A DNA stretch of 64,000 nt from Methylobacterium sp. Leaf108 (GCF_001423265.1 NZ_LMND01000007.1:28496-92495), one strand, 5' to 3'; shown: positions 27,407 through 35,799, numbered from the stretch's first letter. Numbers and translations: made by a program. The notes: generated from the sequence alone by a model not told the origin.

Positions 27407-29335
27407 ATGTCGCTTCTCCGGTCGCCACACGATGCGCGCCACCCCGAGGTCGAGGCGCCCGAGATCCGGGACGAGCCCGGCCTCGCCGCGACCCTGGCCC
27501 GCCGCCGGATGGCGCTGGCGCTGGCGACGCTGGGCACCGCCGGCGCCATCGCCGGGCTGGCCCTTGCCGCCTACGGCCGCCCGGTGGGCGCCCTCGGCTG
27601 GAGCGTGTTCACGCTGTTCGCCCTCGTGATGACCTGGCAGTCCTTCGTCGCCTGGCAGTACCTCTACGGCCTGATCGCCGCGGGAATGGGCGCGCGTGCC
27701 CAATCGGCGCTGGAACGGCGCGCGGCCACCGTGCCGGCCCGGGCCTCGGGCGAGAGCCGCACCGCCGCCGTGGTGGCGATCCATGCCGAAGACGCGGTGG
27801 CGGTGTTCTCCGCCCTGCGCGTCATGGCCCGCTCGCTCCAGCGCGAGGGCGGGCACGGCGAGGACATCGACCTGTTCGTCCTGTCCGACACCCGCGACGG
27901 CGCCATCGCCGCGGTGGAGGAGCACGAGTTCGCGCGCATCACCGCCTGGGCGGCGCAGAACGGGCCCGGCCTGCCGCGGTTCCGCTACCGCCGCCGCGAG
28001 CGCAACACCGGCCGCAAGGCCGGCAACATCACCGAGTTCTGCAAGACCTACGGCCCCGAGTACGACTTCATGATCGTGCTCGATGCCGACAGCCTGATGA
28101 CCGGGGCCACCATGCGCCGCCTCGTGCGGCTGATGGAGGAAGCCCCCGCGGTCGGCCTGATCCAGACCGTCAGCTACGCCGCCGGCCGCGACACCCTGTT
28201 CGCCCGCATCCAGCAGTTCGCGGTGCGGCTCTACGCGCCGCTGGCCATCCGCTGCCTCGAGACCTGGCAGGGACCGGACGGGAGCTACTGGGGCCACAAC
28301 GCGATCCTGCGGATCGAGGCCTTCGCGCAGAACGCCGAGCTGCCGGTGCTGCCGGGGAAGGCGCCCCTGGGCGGCGAGATCCTGTGCCACGACATCGTCG
28401 AGGGTGCCCTCCTGCGCCGGGCCGGCTGGGAGGTCCGCCTCCTGCCGGAGATGGGCGGCACCTGGGAGGAGATGCCGACCAACCTCGTCGATCTCCTCGG
28501 CCGCGAGCGCCGCTGGTGCCAGGGCAACATGCAGCACCTGCGGGTGCTCGGCATGCCGGGCCTGCGCGGCGCCAGTCGCTGGCACCTGGCCGTGGGCATC
28601 CTCTCCTACCTCGCCTGCCCGCTGTGGCTGGCCTTCCTGGCCGCCGCCGGCACGCAGGCCGCCCTCACCGGCGACCTCGGCCTGCTCGCCTACGGGCTGA
28701 CCGGCACCGGCCCCGCCGCCCATGCGCTCGCCGTCCTGACCATCGGCACGATGGCTCTGCCGAAACTGCTCAGCCTCGGCCACGTCCTGGCCTCGGCCGA
28801 GCGCCGGGCGGCCTTCGGCGGCACCCGCTCGCTGCTGATCAGCGCGGCTCTCGAACAGGTGGTCTGGGTGCTGCTGTGGCCGGTGATGACGCTGTTCGCC
28901 GCCGGGGCCGTGGCCACCACCTTCCTCGGCCGGGTGGTTCGCTGGGACGTCCAGGTCCGCGACGACCGCCAGGTGCCCTGGCGCGAGGCCTGCCGCCTGC
29001 AGGCCGACGCCCTGGTGGTGGGCGCCGTGCTCGCCGGGCTCCTCGTCTATGCCGGCGACCTCTGGCTCGCCCTGTGGCTGGGCCCGATTGCCCTCGCCCT
29101 TCTCACGAGCCCCGCCCAGAGCGTGCTCACGAGCCGGGCCGACCTCGGCCGCGCCGCCCGGTCCCGCGGGCTGTTCCTCACCGCCGACGACACCGCCCAG
29201 GCGCCCGAGCTCATCGATCTCGCCCAGAGCCGGGGCGGCGCCCCTGCCGCCGCGGGCGGGCAGCCGGGGCGCTCCGCCCGCGCCGGCGAGCCGGTCTGGC
29301 GGCCGGAAGAGGTGCGGGCGGGCTCGCCGCACTGA
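27407..29335 (+). CDS. opgH: Glucans biosynthesis glucosyltransferase OpgH
   Basis: 642 residues from MSLLRSPHDARH. An ATG at 27353 would add 18 Cys/Pro-rich residues. GT2-family processive synthase: two N-terminal helices (about 35-80), the glycosyltransferase domain with FVLSDTRD, FMIVLDADSLMTG, the DIVEGA region and ERRWCQGN (QxxRW-like), then several C-terminal helices. It makes the linear beta-1,2 backbone of osmoregulated periplasmic glucans. It is divergent from the SIMPL/opgG pair. Confidence 0.9.
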   Translation: MSLLRSPHDARHPEVEAPEIRDEPGLAATLARRRMALALATLGTAGAIAGLALAAYGRPVGALGWSVFTLFALVMTWQSFVAWQYLYGLIAAGMGARAQSALERRAATVPARASGESRTAAVVAIHAEDAVAVFSALRVMARSLQREGGHGEDIDLFVLSDTRDGAIAAVEEHEFARITAWAAQNGPGLPRFRYRRRERNTGRKAGNITEFCKTYGPEYDFMIVLDADSLMTGATMRRLVRLMEEAPAVGLIQTVSYAAGRDTLFARIQQFAVRLYAPLAIRCLETWQGPDGSYWGHNAILRIEAFAQNAELPVLPGKAPLGGEILCHDIVEGALLRRAGWEVRLLPEMGGTWEEMPTNLVDLLGRERRWCQGNMQHLRVLGMPGLRGASRWHLAVGILSYLACPLWLAFLAAAGTQAALTGDLGLLAYGLTGTGPAAHALAVLTIGTMALPKLLSLGHVLASAERRAAFGGTRSLLISAALEQVVWVLLWPVMTLFAAGAVATTFLGRVVRWDVQVRDDRQVPWREACRLQADALVVGAVLAGLLVYAGDLWLALWLGPIALALLTSPAQSVLTSRADLGRAARSRGLFLTADDTAQAPELIDLAQSRGGAPAAAGGQPGRSARAGEPVWRPEEVRAGSPH

Positions 29336-29351
29336 TACCCGCGGGGTCGCC

Positions 29352-29780
29352 CTACTTCCCGGCGGGCCTGCCCAGGACGTCGATGGGGTTGGTGCGCTGC
29401 TCGGGAGCCGGCTGGACCGGCGTCGTCCGGCTCGGCTTGCCCTTGACGCCGTCGGTGCCGGTGCCCTGGTTGCCGCTGGCCAGTTCGAGGCAGGTGACCA
29501 TCTCGACGTAGCCCGGCGAACCGCCGAGCTGGGCCTGCTTGCCGCATTGGGTCTTGGCCGCCGGGGTGAACTCGCCCCACCGGCGCTTGACCTCGTCCCT
29601 CGCCTCACGCTCGGAGCGCAGACAGCCGTCCCGGCTCTCCTTCTGCGTGCCGGTGCTGATCGACCCGGCCGAGCGGCAGGTGGCCTCGAGGTCGAGGTCG
29701 GGGGGCGCGCCCTGCGCATGCAGCGGCTGGGCGAGCGCGACGAGGACGGCGGCGCTCGTCAGGAGGCGGTGGAGGGTCAT
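29352..29780 (-). CDS. Exported protein of unknown function
   Basis: 142 residues starting MTLHRLLTSAAVLVALAQPLHA (signal peptide). The mature part has four Cys (CRSAG, DGCLRSE, TQCGKQ, VTCLELA) that could form two disulfides, then a Pro/Thr-rich tail. SEREARDEVKRRW is a motif I have seen in small periplasmic proteins of Rhizobiales, with no assigned role. Convergent with opgH. Confidence 0.72.
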   Translation of the reverse strand: MTLHRLLTSAAVLVALAQPLHAQGAPPDLDLEATCRSAGSISTGTQKESRDGCLRSEREARDEVKRRWGEFTPAAKTQCGKQAQLGGSPGYVEMVTCLELASGNQGTGTDGVKGKPSRTTPVQPAPEQRTNPIDVLGRPAGK

Positions 29781-29839
29781 GGGCTGGCGGTCTCGCGAGA
29801 AGGGCCCTCCCCAACGCGCGAGGGGGGAATTCGATCGCG

Positions 29840-31009
29840 TCAGGATTGCAGCGCCGCGTTGAGATCGGAAAACAGGTCGTCGCCGTCCTCGATCCCCACC
29901 GAGAGCCGCAGTAGGTCCGGCGGGCACGGCGTGCCCGGCCCCTCGACGGACGCGCGGTGCTCGATCAGGCTCTCGACGCCACCGAGCGACGTCGCCCGCT
30001 TCCACAGCCGCACCCGCGCCGCCGCGGCGATGGCCGCCGCCTCGCCGCCCGCCACCCGGATCGAGAGCATGAAGCCGAAACCGCCCTGCATCTGCCGGGC
30101 GGCGACGGCGTGGCCGGGGTCCTCGGGCAGGCCCGGATAGAGCACCCCCGTGATGCGGGGATGGCGCGAGAACCGCTGCGCGAGATCGGCGGCCGTGGCC
30201 GATTGGGCCGCCACCCGCAGGGGCAGGGTGCGCAGGGAGCGCATCAGCAGGTAGGCCTCGAACGGCCCGAGGATCGCCCCGCCCCCCGAACGGATCGCCC
30301 CGATCCGCTCCCAGGTGGCGTCGCGGATGGCGGTGGCGAGCACCCCGGCGACCACGTCGGAATGGCCGTTGAGGATCTTGGTGGCCGAATGCATCACGAT
30401 GTCGGCGCCGAGCGCCAGCGGCCGGGTGTGGATCGGCGAGGCGGCGGTGGAATCGATGGCCAGACGTGCCCCGGCTTCATGCGCGATGGCCGCGGCCGCG
30501 GCGATGTCGGTGATGGTCCAGAGCGGATTGCCGGGGGTCTCGATCCAGACGAGCCTGGTCCGGCCCGGCCGCATCGCCGCCCTGAGGGCATCGAGATCGT
30601 CCATGGCGACGGCGTCGATCTCGAGACCCCGCCGCGGCGCCTCGGCCATGAGCCAGCGGCGCAGGCCCCAGTACATCACGCGCGGCACCACCACGTGGTC
30701 GCCGGGTTCGAGGGCGCCGAACACCGCGGTGGCCGCGGCCATGCCGGAGCCGAACAGCATCGCGGCCGGCGCGCCCTCGAGCATCGCGACCACGGCTTCG
30801 CATTCGCGCACCGTGGCGTTGTCGGGCCGGGCGTAGGAATAGCCCGAGCTGTAGCCGTTGTCGGGATCGCGCAGGAAGGTGGTGGAGACGTGGAGCGGCG
30901 CCACCACCGCCCGCGTCGCCGGGTCGACGGCGCCCATCGCCTGCGCGGCGAGGCTGCGCCGCGCCCACACCGGACGGCCGGCCTCGTCGGGCGGGTCGGA
31001 CTGCGTCAT
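29840..31009 (-). CDS. Cys/Met-metabolism PLP-dependent enzyme (cystathionine beta-lyase / gamma-synthase family)
   Basis: 389 residues of the trans-sulfuration PLP fold. Substrate and cofactor motifs are YSYARPDNATVRECE, LFGSGMAA, WIETPGNPLW, AIDSTAASP, and the PLP-lysine in HSATKILNGHSDV. ATSLGGVESLIEHRAS is the C-terminal family signature. Cystathionine beta-lyase or a gamma-synthase-like role in methionine metabolism is likely, and the exact reaction cannot be read from sequence. Four 14-bp tandem repeats lie just upstream. Confidence 0.86.
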   Translation of the reverse strand: MTQSDPPDEAGRPVWARRSLAAQAMGAVDPATRAVVAPLHVSTTFLRDPDNGYSSGYSYARPDNATVRECEAVVAMLEGAPAAMLFGSGMAAATAVFGALEPGDHVVVPRVMYWGLRRWLMAEAPRRGLEIDAVAMDDLDALRAAMRPGRTRLVWIETPGNPLWTITDIAAAAAIAHEAGARLAIDSTAASPIHTRPLALGADIVMHSATKILNGHSDVVAGVLATAIRDATWERIGAIRSGGGAILGPFEAYLLMRSLRTLPLRVAAQSATAADLAQRFSRHPRITGVLYPGLPEDPGHAVAARQMQGGFGFMLSIRVAGGEAAAIAAAARVRLWKRATSLGGVESLIEHRASVEGPGTPCPPDLLRLSVGIEDGDDLFSDLNAALQS

Positions 31010-31032
31010 GGTCGATGCTCCTGGCGAGGCGG

Positions 31033-31088
31033 TGTCGATCGGACTGTGTCGATCGGGCCTTGTCGATCGGGACTTGTCGATCGGGACT
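31033..31088. repeat. Four 14-bp tandem repeats between divergent genes
   Basis: Units TGTCGATCGGACTG (31033-31046), TGTCGATCGGGCCT (31047-31060) and TGTCGATCGGGACT twice (31061-31074, 31075-31088). Each contains the palindrome CGATCG. They begin 24 bp upstream of the PLP-enzyme start and end 78 bp before the tspO start. The regular spacing could present a row of operators, or it may be slippage-prone DNA. Confidence 0.85.
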
Positions 31089-31166
31089 TGCAGAACGGGA
31101 TCGGGATCGCAAGCTCAGGCGTGACGCGCGGGCCCGCCCCGCCCCATCTGGAGAACCCGCGGTTCC

Positions 31167-31682
31167 ATGACCACCGTCACGAGGGTGCCGAGCGCGCCGC
31201 CTCCCCTGTTTCCGCGCCTCGCCCTGGCGATCCTGCCGGTGACCGCCACCGCGGTGATCGGGTCGATGGCCACGACCCCCAACATCGAGGGCTGGTACGC
31301 CCACCTGCAGAAGCCGAGCTTCAACCCGCCGAACTGGGCGTTTCCGGTCGCCTGGACGATCCTCGACCTGATGATCGTCGCCTCGGCCTGGCGGCTGCTC
31401 GGGGCGCGGCCCCGCACCGGACCGACCTCGCGCGGCTGGTGGCTGGCGGTCGCCGCCTTCGCGGCGCAACTCGTCCTCAACGCCACCTGGACGCCGGTGT
31501 TCTTTTCGGCCCACGCCATGGGCGCGGGCCTCGTCGTGGTGGTGGCGCTGCTCGTGATGATCCTGTGGACGATCCGAGCGAGCTGGCGCTACGACCGGAT
31601 CGCCGCCTGGCTGCTGGTGACCTACGCCGCCTGGGTCGCCTTCGCGACCCTTCTCAACGCGGCGCTCTGGCAGCTCAACTGA
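31167..31682 (+). CDS. tspO: TspO/MBR family tryptophan-rich sensory protein
   Basis: 171 residues with five expected transmembrane helices. Family motifs WYAHLQKPSFNPPNWAFPVAWTILDLMI and QLVLNATWTPVFF are present, as is the Trp-rich pattern WWLA...WRYDRIAAWLLVTYAAWVAFATLLNAALWQLN. TspO binds porphyrins, and in Rhodobacter it tunes photosynthesis-gene expression. That link suits this phototroph but is not shown by the sequence. Confidence 0.92.
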   Translation: MTTVTRVPSAPPPLFPRLALAILPVTATAVIGSMATTPNIEGWYAHLQKPSFNPPNWAFPVAWTILDLMIVASAWRLLGARPRTGPTSRGWWLAVAAFAAQLVLNATWTPVFFSAHAMGAGLVVVVALLVMILWTIRASWRYDRIAAWLLVTYAAWVAFATLLNAALWQLN

Positions 31683-31702
31683 GCGCGGGCCGCCGCCTCA
31701 TC

Positions 31703-31807
31703 CCATTTCCGGTTGATCACTTCGTGATGCGGACATGGGCTTCGCTCAGGCGCCGCGCGGGCTCGGTGATACGGTTCCCGCTTTTGATCCAAGCGGAAAC
31801 CGTATCA
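31703..31807. repeat. Dispersed two-hairpin element, copy 2
   Basis: Inverted copy of the element at 12794-12898: CCATTTCCGG, hairpin ATCAC-TTC-GTGAT, a G+C-rich middle, then the long palindrome from 31766 with arms TGATACGGTT and AACCGTATCA. Like copy 1, it separates convergent genes (tspO and ohr). Its last three bases (31805-31807) are also the ohr stop codon, so the element ends exactly at the end of that coding region. Confidence 0.85.
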
Positions 31808-32227
31808 GGCCGCCGAGATGTCGACCTGGATGTTGCCTCGGGTGGCGTGGGAATAGGGGCAGACCACGTCGGCGCGCTTGACGAGGTCGGCGGCGACCTC
31901 GGGGTCGATGCCGGGCAGGGTCGCCTTGAGGGTCACCACGAGGCCGAAACCGGCGCCGTCGTCGCGCTGGCCGATGCCGACGGTGGACTCGACCTTGGCG
32001 TCGTCGGAGATCTTCACCTTGTCCTTGGCCGCCACGAACTTGATCGCGCCGAGAAAGCAGGCGGCGTAGCCGGCCGCGAAAAGCTGCTCGGGGTTGGTGC
32101 CGTTGCCGCCGCCGCCGCCGAGCTCCTTCGGAGTGGAGAGGCCGACGCTGAGCGCGCCGTTGTCGGTGGCCGCTGAGCCTTCGCGGCCGCCGGTGGCATG
32201 GGCGTGGGCGGTATAGAGAGCCTTCAT
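31805..32227 (-). CDS. ohr: Organic hydroperoxide resistance protein Ohr
   Basis: 140 residues of the OsmC/Ohr family. The two active-site Cys are C57 (AAGYAACFLGAIK) and C123 (ADVVCPYSHATRGN), the Ohr rather than OsmC pattern. It reduces lipid and organic hydroperoxides with lipoylated partners. AGGAGATCGAC precedes the ATG. The divergent ohrR 760 bp away is its probable repressor. The stop codon lies in the two-hairpin element. Confidence 0.95.
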   Translation of the reverse strand: MKALYTAHAHATGGREGSAATDNGALSVGLSTPKELGGGGGNGTNPEQLFAAGYAACFLGAIKFVAAKDKVKISDDAKVESTVGIGQRDDGAGFGLVVTLKATLPGIDPEVAADLVKRADVVCPYSHATRGNIQVDISAA

Positions 32228-32362
32228 GTCGATCTCCTGGTTGTGCGCGGGGGCCGGCTGTCGCGTGGGACGGTGGCGTCGGTAAAAGGCCCGAGGGCGG
32301 CCTGCCGTTCCGCGCCGATGCGGTGACCGGACGCGCCGACCGCCGCCTTGCCTCAGAACCAG

Positions 32363-32374
32363 ATTGTGCGCAAT
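32363..32374. promoter_or_regulatory. Candidate OhrR operator
   Basis: ATTGTGCGCAAT, followed by CGAGTTCGTTGCAA, about 136 bp upstream of the ohr start. MarR-type OhrR proteins bind AT-rich inverted repeats near ohr. This is the most AT-rich dyad on the ohr side of the gap. Assignment by position and composition only. Confidence 0.4.
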
Positions 32375-32704
32375 CGAGTTCGTTGCAAGGGGGCGCGTGC
32401 GCTCCACCGCGACGGCGTGCCCGTGCCAGGGACGGGTACCGTGGAACTCCGAACCCGGGTCGACGACGCGCCGAGCGAAACGGCGAGCCGTACCGGTCAC
32501 GCCCCCTCCCCGTCTTTCCGGGGCGCCGCGCAGGCGAACCCGGAACCCGGAACCCGGGGCCGCCGACGCAAGCCGTCTTGGACGCATGTGGTGGTCCTGG
32601 ATTCCGGGCCCTGCTCCCCAGACCCGGAATGATGGGAGCGTGGCCGTCTCGGCCGCACGCGATGACAGTCCGCTGGGTTCGGAACTCTGACACGATCCCC
32701 AAAA

Positions 32705-32728
32705 GGCAATCGGGTGAACCCGATTGCC
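32705..32728. repeat. 24-bp palindrome, copy A
   Basis: GGCAATCGGGT-GA-ACCCGATTGCC, an 11-bp perfect stem with a 2-nt loop. Copy B in the same orientation is at 32861-32883, 132 bp away. The pair resembles the two-REP (REPIN) organisation. Confidence 0.85.
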
Positions 32729-32860
32729 CTGGGGGGTCTGACTCGCCTCAAGCGCCGGCGGCCGCCTCCGCGGCTCTGGCCATCGCTCCGCTCGACGCTT
32801 TGTAGGATGGATGTTCTGCAACACCCGCTTCGCGAGGCGCACTTCGCGCCCGCACGATCG

Positions 32861-32883
32861 ACAATCGGGTGAACCCGATTGCC
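32861..32883. repeat. 24-bp palindrome, copy B
   Basis: ACAATCGGGT-GA-ACCCGATTGCC, matching copy A except at the first two bases. It lies about 100 bp upstream of the ohrR start. Confidence 0.85.
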
Positions 32884-32986
32884 CCGAACGATCCCCGCCC
32901 CTGGATTGTGCCGCATGCCGGATATCCCTAAGGTCCGGAATGAATGCAAAAAATCGCGGCGACATCGCCCGGCGGAACGGCGGATC

Positions 32987-33493
32987 ATGACGGGCCGGCA
33001 CACCATCGCAACGGCGCAGGACGCCCCCGCCGAGGCGCCCCCGGCCGGGGATGCCCAGCGGCTCGACGCGCAGCTCTGCTTTGCGGTCTATTCCGCCGCC
33101 CATGCTTTCGGACGCGCCTACCGCGCCCTGCTGGCGCGCCACGACCTCACGTATCCACAATACCTCGTCCTGATGGTGCTGTGGGAAAGCGAGGGGCTGA
33201 CCGTCAAGGAGATCGGCAACCGCCTCTTCCTCGATTCCGGCACGTTGACGCCCCTCCTCAAGCGGATGGAGGCGTCCGGCCACGTCCGCCGGGCCCGCGA
33301 CCGCACCGACGAGCGCCAGGTCAGCATCTTCCTGACCGCCAAGGGCAGGGAACTCGAGGGCCGGCTCGACTGCATTCCCGCCAAGGCCGGCGGGATGAGC
33401 GGGATGAGCCCGGAGGCACGCCGCGACCTTCTCGACCTGCTCGTCGGGTTGCGCGGCTCCCTGCACGGCAGCCTCGAGTCCGACGACCCCTGA
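32987..33493 (+). CDS. ohrR: MarR-family peroxide-sensing repressor OhrR
   Basis: 168 residues. The reactive Cys is C31 in [17 protein letters not shown], and a second Cys, C129, lies near the C-terminal end of the domain, giving the two-Cys arrangement of Xanthomonas-type OhrR. The winged helix spans [47 protein letters not shown]. It derepresses ohr on oxidation. The N-terminus (about 25 residues) is longer than usual, and [10 protein letters not shown] at 32987 is chosen for lack of a better start. Confidence 0.92.
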   Translation: MTGRHTIATAQDAPAEAPPAGDAQRLDAQLCFAVYSAAHAFGRAYRALLARHDLTYPQYLVLMVLWESEGLTVKEIGNRLFLDSGTLTPLLKRMEASGHVRRARDRTDERQVSIFLTAKGRELEGRLDCIPAKAGGMSGMSPEARRDLLDLLVGLRGSLHGSLESDDP

Positions 33494-33513
33494 GGATGCC
33501 GCCCCGGACCATG

Positions 33514-33548
33514 AAAAAAAGCCGCCTCCGATCGATCGGAGACGGCTT
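33514..33548 (-). terminator. Intrinsic terminator of the cytochrome c gene
   Basis: On the minus strand, a stem (AAGCCG-T-CTCCGAT / ATCGGAG-G-CGGCTT, 33519-33548, one mismatch) is followed by seven T. It ends the transcript of the cytochrome gene at 33627-33986 and may also stop ohrR transcription from the other side. Confidence 0.85.
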
Positions 33549-33626
33549 CGACGTACGGTCTCTGCACGCTAGGTCTCGGCACGTCGGTACGGATCGAACG
33601 TCCGGCCGACGCGTCGAGGGCGGCGC

Positions 33627-33986
33627 TTACTTCATGGTGGCGAGGTAGGCGATCACGTCGGCGACCTTCTTCTCGTCCTTGAGGCCGGCATAGACCATCT
33701 TGGTGCCCTTCACCTTGTTGGCGGCGGGGCCGATCAGCCACTCCTTGAGGGTGGCCTCGTCCCAGGTCAGGCCCGAGTCCTTGAGAGCGGCCGAATAGCT
33801 GTAGCCCTCGACGGAGGCGGCCTTGCGGCCCACGACGCCGGTGAGGTTGGGGCCGACGCCGTTCTTGCCGAAAGCGTGGCAAGCCTTGCAGGCCACGAAT
33901 GCCTTCTCACCGGCGGCGGCATCCTGCGCCTGAGCCGACAGGGGAAGGAGCAGCGCGAAGGCGGCGCCGAGAATGAGATGACGCAT
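33627..33986 (-). CDS. Class I cytochrome c (c2-like)
   Basis: 119 residues. Signal peptide 1-20 (ending AQAQ), haem motif CKACH at 33-37, distal Met probably M97 ([10 protein letters not shown]). It is a periplasmic soluble electron carrier of the mitochondrial-type/c2 group. It could shuttle electrons between the bc1 complex and PufC or a terminal oxidase. GGAGG precedes the start, and a strong terminator follows. Confidence 0.9.
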   Translation of the reverse strand: MRHLILGAAFALLLPLSAQAQDAAAGEKAFVACKACHAFGKNGVGPNLTGVVGRKAASVEGYSYSAALKDSGLTWDEATLKEWLIGPAANKVKGTKMVYAGLKDEKKVADVIAYLATMK

Positions 33987-34351
33987 CGATGTATTCCTCC
34001 ATGTGCGGCAACCGCCGCTTGCTTATGGCCGACCGGCTTATGGCAGAGCTTGCCCGTTTGGAACAGGTCGAAACTGAGAACGCGGACCACCGGGATCCGG
34101 CGCCTGCGGCGAAAGGAAGCCCTCGCCGCCCCACGCCCGAAGTCCGCACCCGCTCGATAACCCTTTGGCGCCCGACAGGTTCGCTCTCGATGACGATCGG
34201 GGCAAAACCGCCGCGCACTTTCGCGCAACCTGCTTTAGGATGCCGATCAAGGTTCGGCTTCGCCTCGCCCTCGGACGCCCCGTTCTAGCCGGGCGATGAT
34301 GAGCGAATGCTGAAGGACGGACCGTCGAGGAGCCCCCGAGGAGAACGCCCG
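33987..34351. other. Divergent promoter region between cytochrome c and glcD
   Basis: 365 bp with no gene I can support. Contains a CTTATGGC duplication (about 34021-34041). Promoters for both divergent genes must lie here, but none stands out. Confidence 0.4.
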
Positions 34352-35785
34352 ATGACGATCGCCTTCCCCGTTCCCGATGCCGCCATCCTCGCCCGCCGCG
34401 ACGCCATCGTCGCCGGCCTGCGGCCCCTGGTGGCGGCCGAGGCGCTGATCGTCACCGAGGACGAGCGCCGCGCCTTCGAGACCGACGGGCTCACCGCCTA
34501 CCGCCAGATGCCGCTGGCCGTGGTGCTGCCCTCCACCACCGCCGAGGTCTCGGCGGTGATGGCCTATTGCCACGCCCAGGGCGTGCCGGTGGTGGCGCGG
34601 GGCGCCGGCACCTCCCTGGCCGGCGGGGCGATCGCGCAGGCCGACGCGGTGATCCTGGGCGTGGCCAAGATGAACCGCATCCTCGATGTGGACTACGCCG
34701 ACCGTACCGCGCGGGTGGAGGCGGGCATCACCAACCTCGCCATCTCGGGTGCGGTCTCCCACGAGGGCTTCTTCTACGCCCCCGATCCGTCGAGCCAGCT
34801 CGCCTGCACCATCGCCGGCAACATCGCGATGAACTCGGGCGGGGCGCATTGCCTCAAGTACGGGGTCACCACCAACAACCTGCTGGGCGTCACCCTCGTC
34901 ACCCACGACGGCACCGTGGTGGAGATCGGCGGCGCCCACCTCGACGCCGCCGGCTACGACCTGCTGGGCCTGGTGTGCGGGTCGGAGGGGCAGCTCGGCA
35001 TCGTCACAGAGGCCACCGTGCGCATCCTGCGCGGGCCCGAGGGCGCCCGCCCGGCCCTGTTCGGCTTCTCCTCGGTGGAGGACGCCGGCGCCTGCACCGC
35101 GGCGATCATCGCGGCGGGCATCATCCCGGTGGCGATGGAATACATGGACCGCGAGGCGATCCTGATCACCGAGGATTTCGCCCAGGCCGGCTACCCGCGC
35201 GATGCCGAGGCGATGCTGATCATCGAGGTCGAGGGCTCGGACACCGAGTGCACCGACATGCTCGCGCGCATCGTCGCGATCGCCCGGGGCTTCAACCCCA
35301 CGAGCTTCAAGGTCTCGCAGAGCGAGGCCGAGAGCGCGGCGATCTGGAAGGGCCGCAAGTCCGCCTTCGGCGCCACCGGCCGGATCTCCGACTACATCTG
35401 CATGGACGGTACCATCCCCACCGGGCAGCTGCCGCTGGTGCTCGAGCGGATCGGCGCGATCTGCGCCGGCCACGGCCTGCGCGTCGCCAACGTGTTCCAT
35501 GCCGGCGACGGCAACCTGCACCCGCTGATCCTGTTCGACATCAACACGCCCGGCGAACTCCAGAAGGCGGAGGCCGCGGGCGACGCGATCCTCAAGCTCT
35601 GCGTCGAGGTCGGCGGTTGCCTCACCGGCGAGCACGGGGTCGGCATCGAGAAGCGTGACCTGATGCGGTTCCAGTACACCCAGGCCGACCTCGACCAGCA
35701 GATGCGGGTCAAGAACGTGTTCGACCCGCGCTGGCTGATGAACCCCGCCAAGGTGTTTCCCCTCGACAATCGCGTCGCGGCCTGA
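34352..35785 (+). CDS. glcD: Glycolate oxidase / FAD-linked oxidase subunit GlcD
   Basis: 477 residues with a PCMH-type FAD domain (VVARGAGTSLAGGAIAQADAVIL, and SSQLACTIAGNIAMNSGGAHCLKYGVT) and a C-terminal oxidase domain ending HAGDGNLHP and LTGEHGVGIEKRDLM, the vanillyl-alcohol-oxidase superfamily signature. The start at 34352 follows GAGGAGA. It oxidises glycolate to glyoxylate with GlcE and GlcF, but neither partner follows here. A D-lactate dehydrogenase role is an alternative. Confidence 0.88.
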   Translation: MTIAFPVPDAAILARRDAIVAGLRPLVAAEALIVTEDERRAFETDGLTAYRQMPLAVVLPSTTAEVSAVMAYCHAQGVPVVARGAGTSLAGGAIAQADAVILGVAKMNRILDVDYADRTARVEAGITNLAISGAVSHEGFFYAPDPSSQLACTIAGNIAMNSGGAHCLKYGVTTNNLLGVTLVTHDGTVVEIGGAHLDAAGYDLLGLVCGSEGQLGIVTEATVRILRGPEGARPALFGFSSVEDAGACTAAIIAAGIIPVAMEYMDREAILITEDFAQAGYPRDAEAMLIIEVEGSDTECTDMLARIVAIARGFNPTSFKVSQSEAESAAIWKGRKSAFGATGRISDYICMDGTIPTGQLPLVLERIGAICAGHGLRVANVFHAGDGNLHPLILFDINTPGELQKAEAAGDAILKLCVEVGGCLTGEHGVGIEKRDLMRFQYTQADLDQQMRVKNVFDPRWLMNPAKVFPLDNRVAA

Positions 35786-35799
35786 GCGGAAACGAAAAA

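Larger units (their letters stand above)
32228..32986. other. Long repeat-rich ohr-ohrR intergenic region
   Basis: 759 bp without a convincing gene. From left to right: the ohr promoter area; an ATTGTGCGCAAT dyad (32363-32374); Pro/Gly-like low-complexity GGAACCC repeats (32540-32555); an ATTCCGGG / CCCGGAAT inverted pair (about 32600-32630); and two copies of a 24-bp palindrome (32705-32728, 32861-32883). The short open frames here differ in composition from genes and have no family features. Confidence 0.7.

Noticed and set aside
32228..32986. Genes in the ohr-ohrR gap
   Set aside because: The short frames overlap repeats and have Arg/Pro-rich shadow composition.
33989..34288. Small open frame between cytochrome c and glcD
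   Set aside because: No ribosome site, no recognisable protein features, and it lies in a divergent promoter region.
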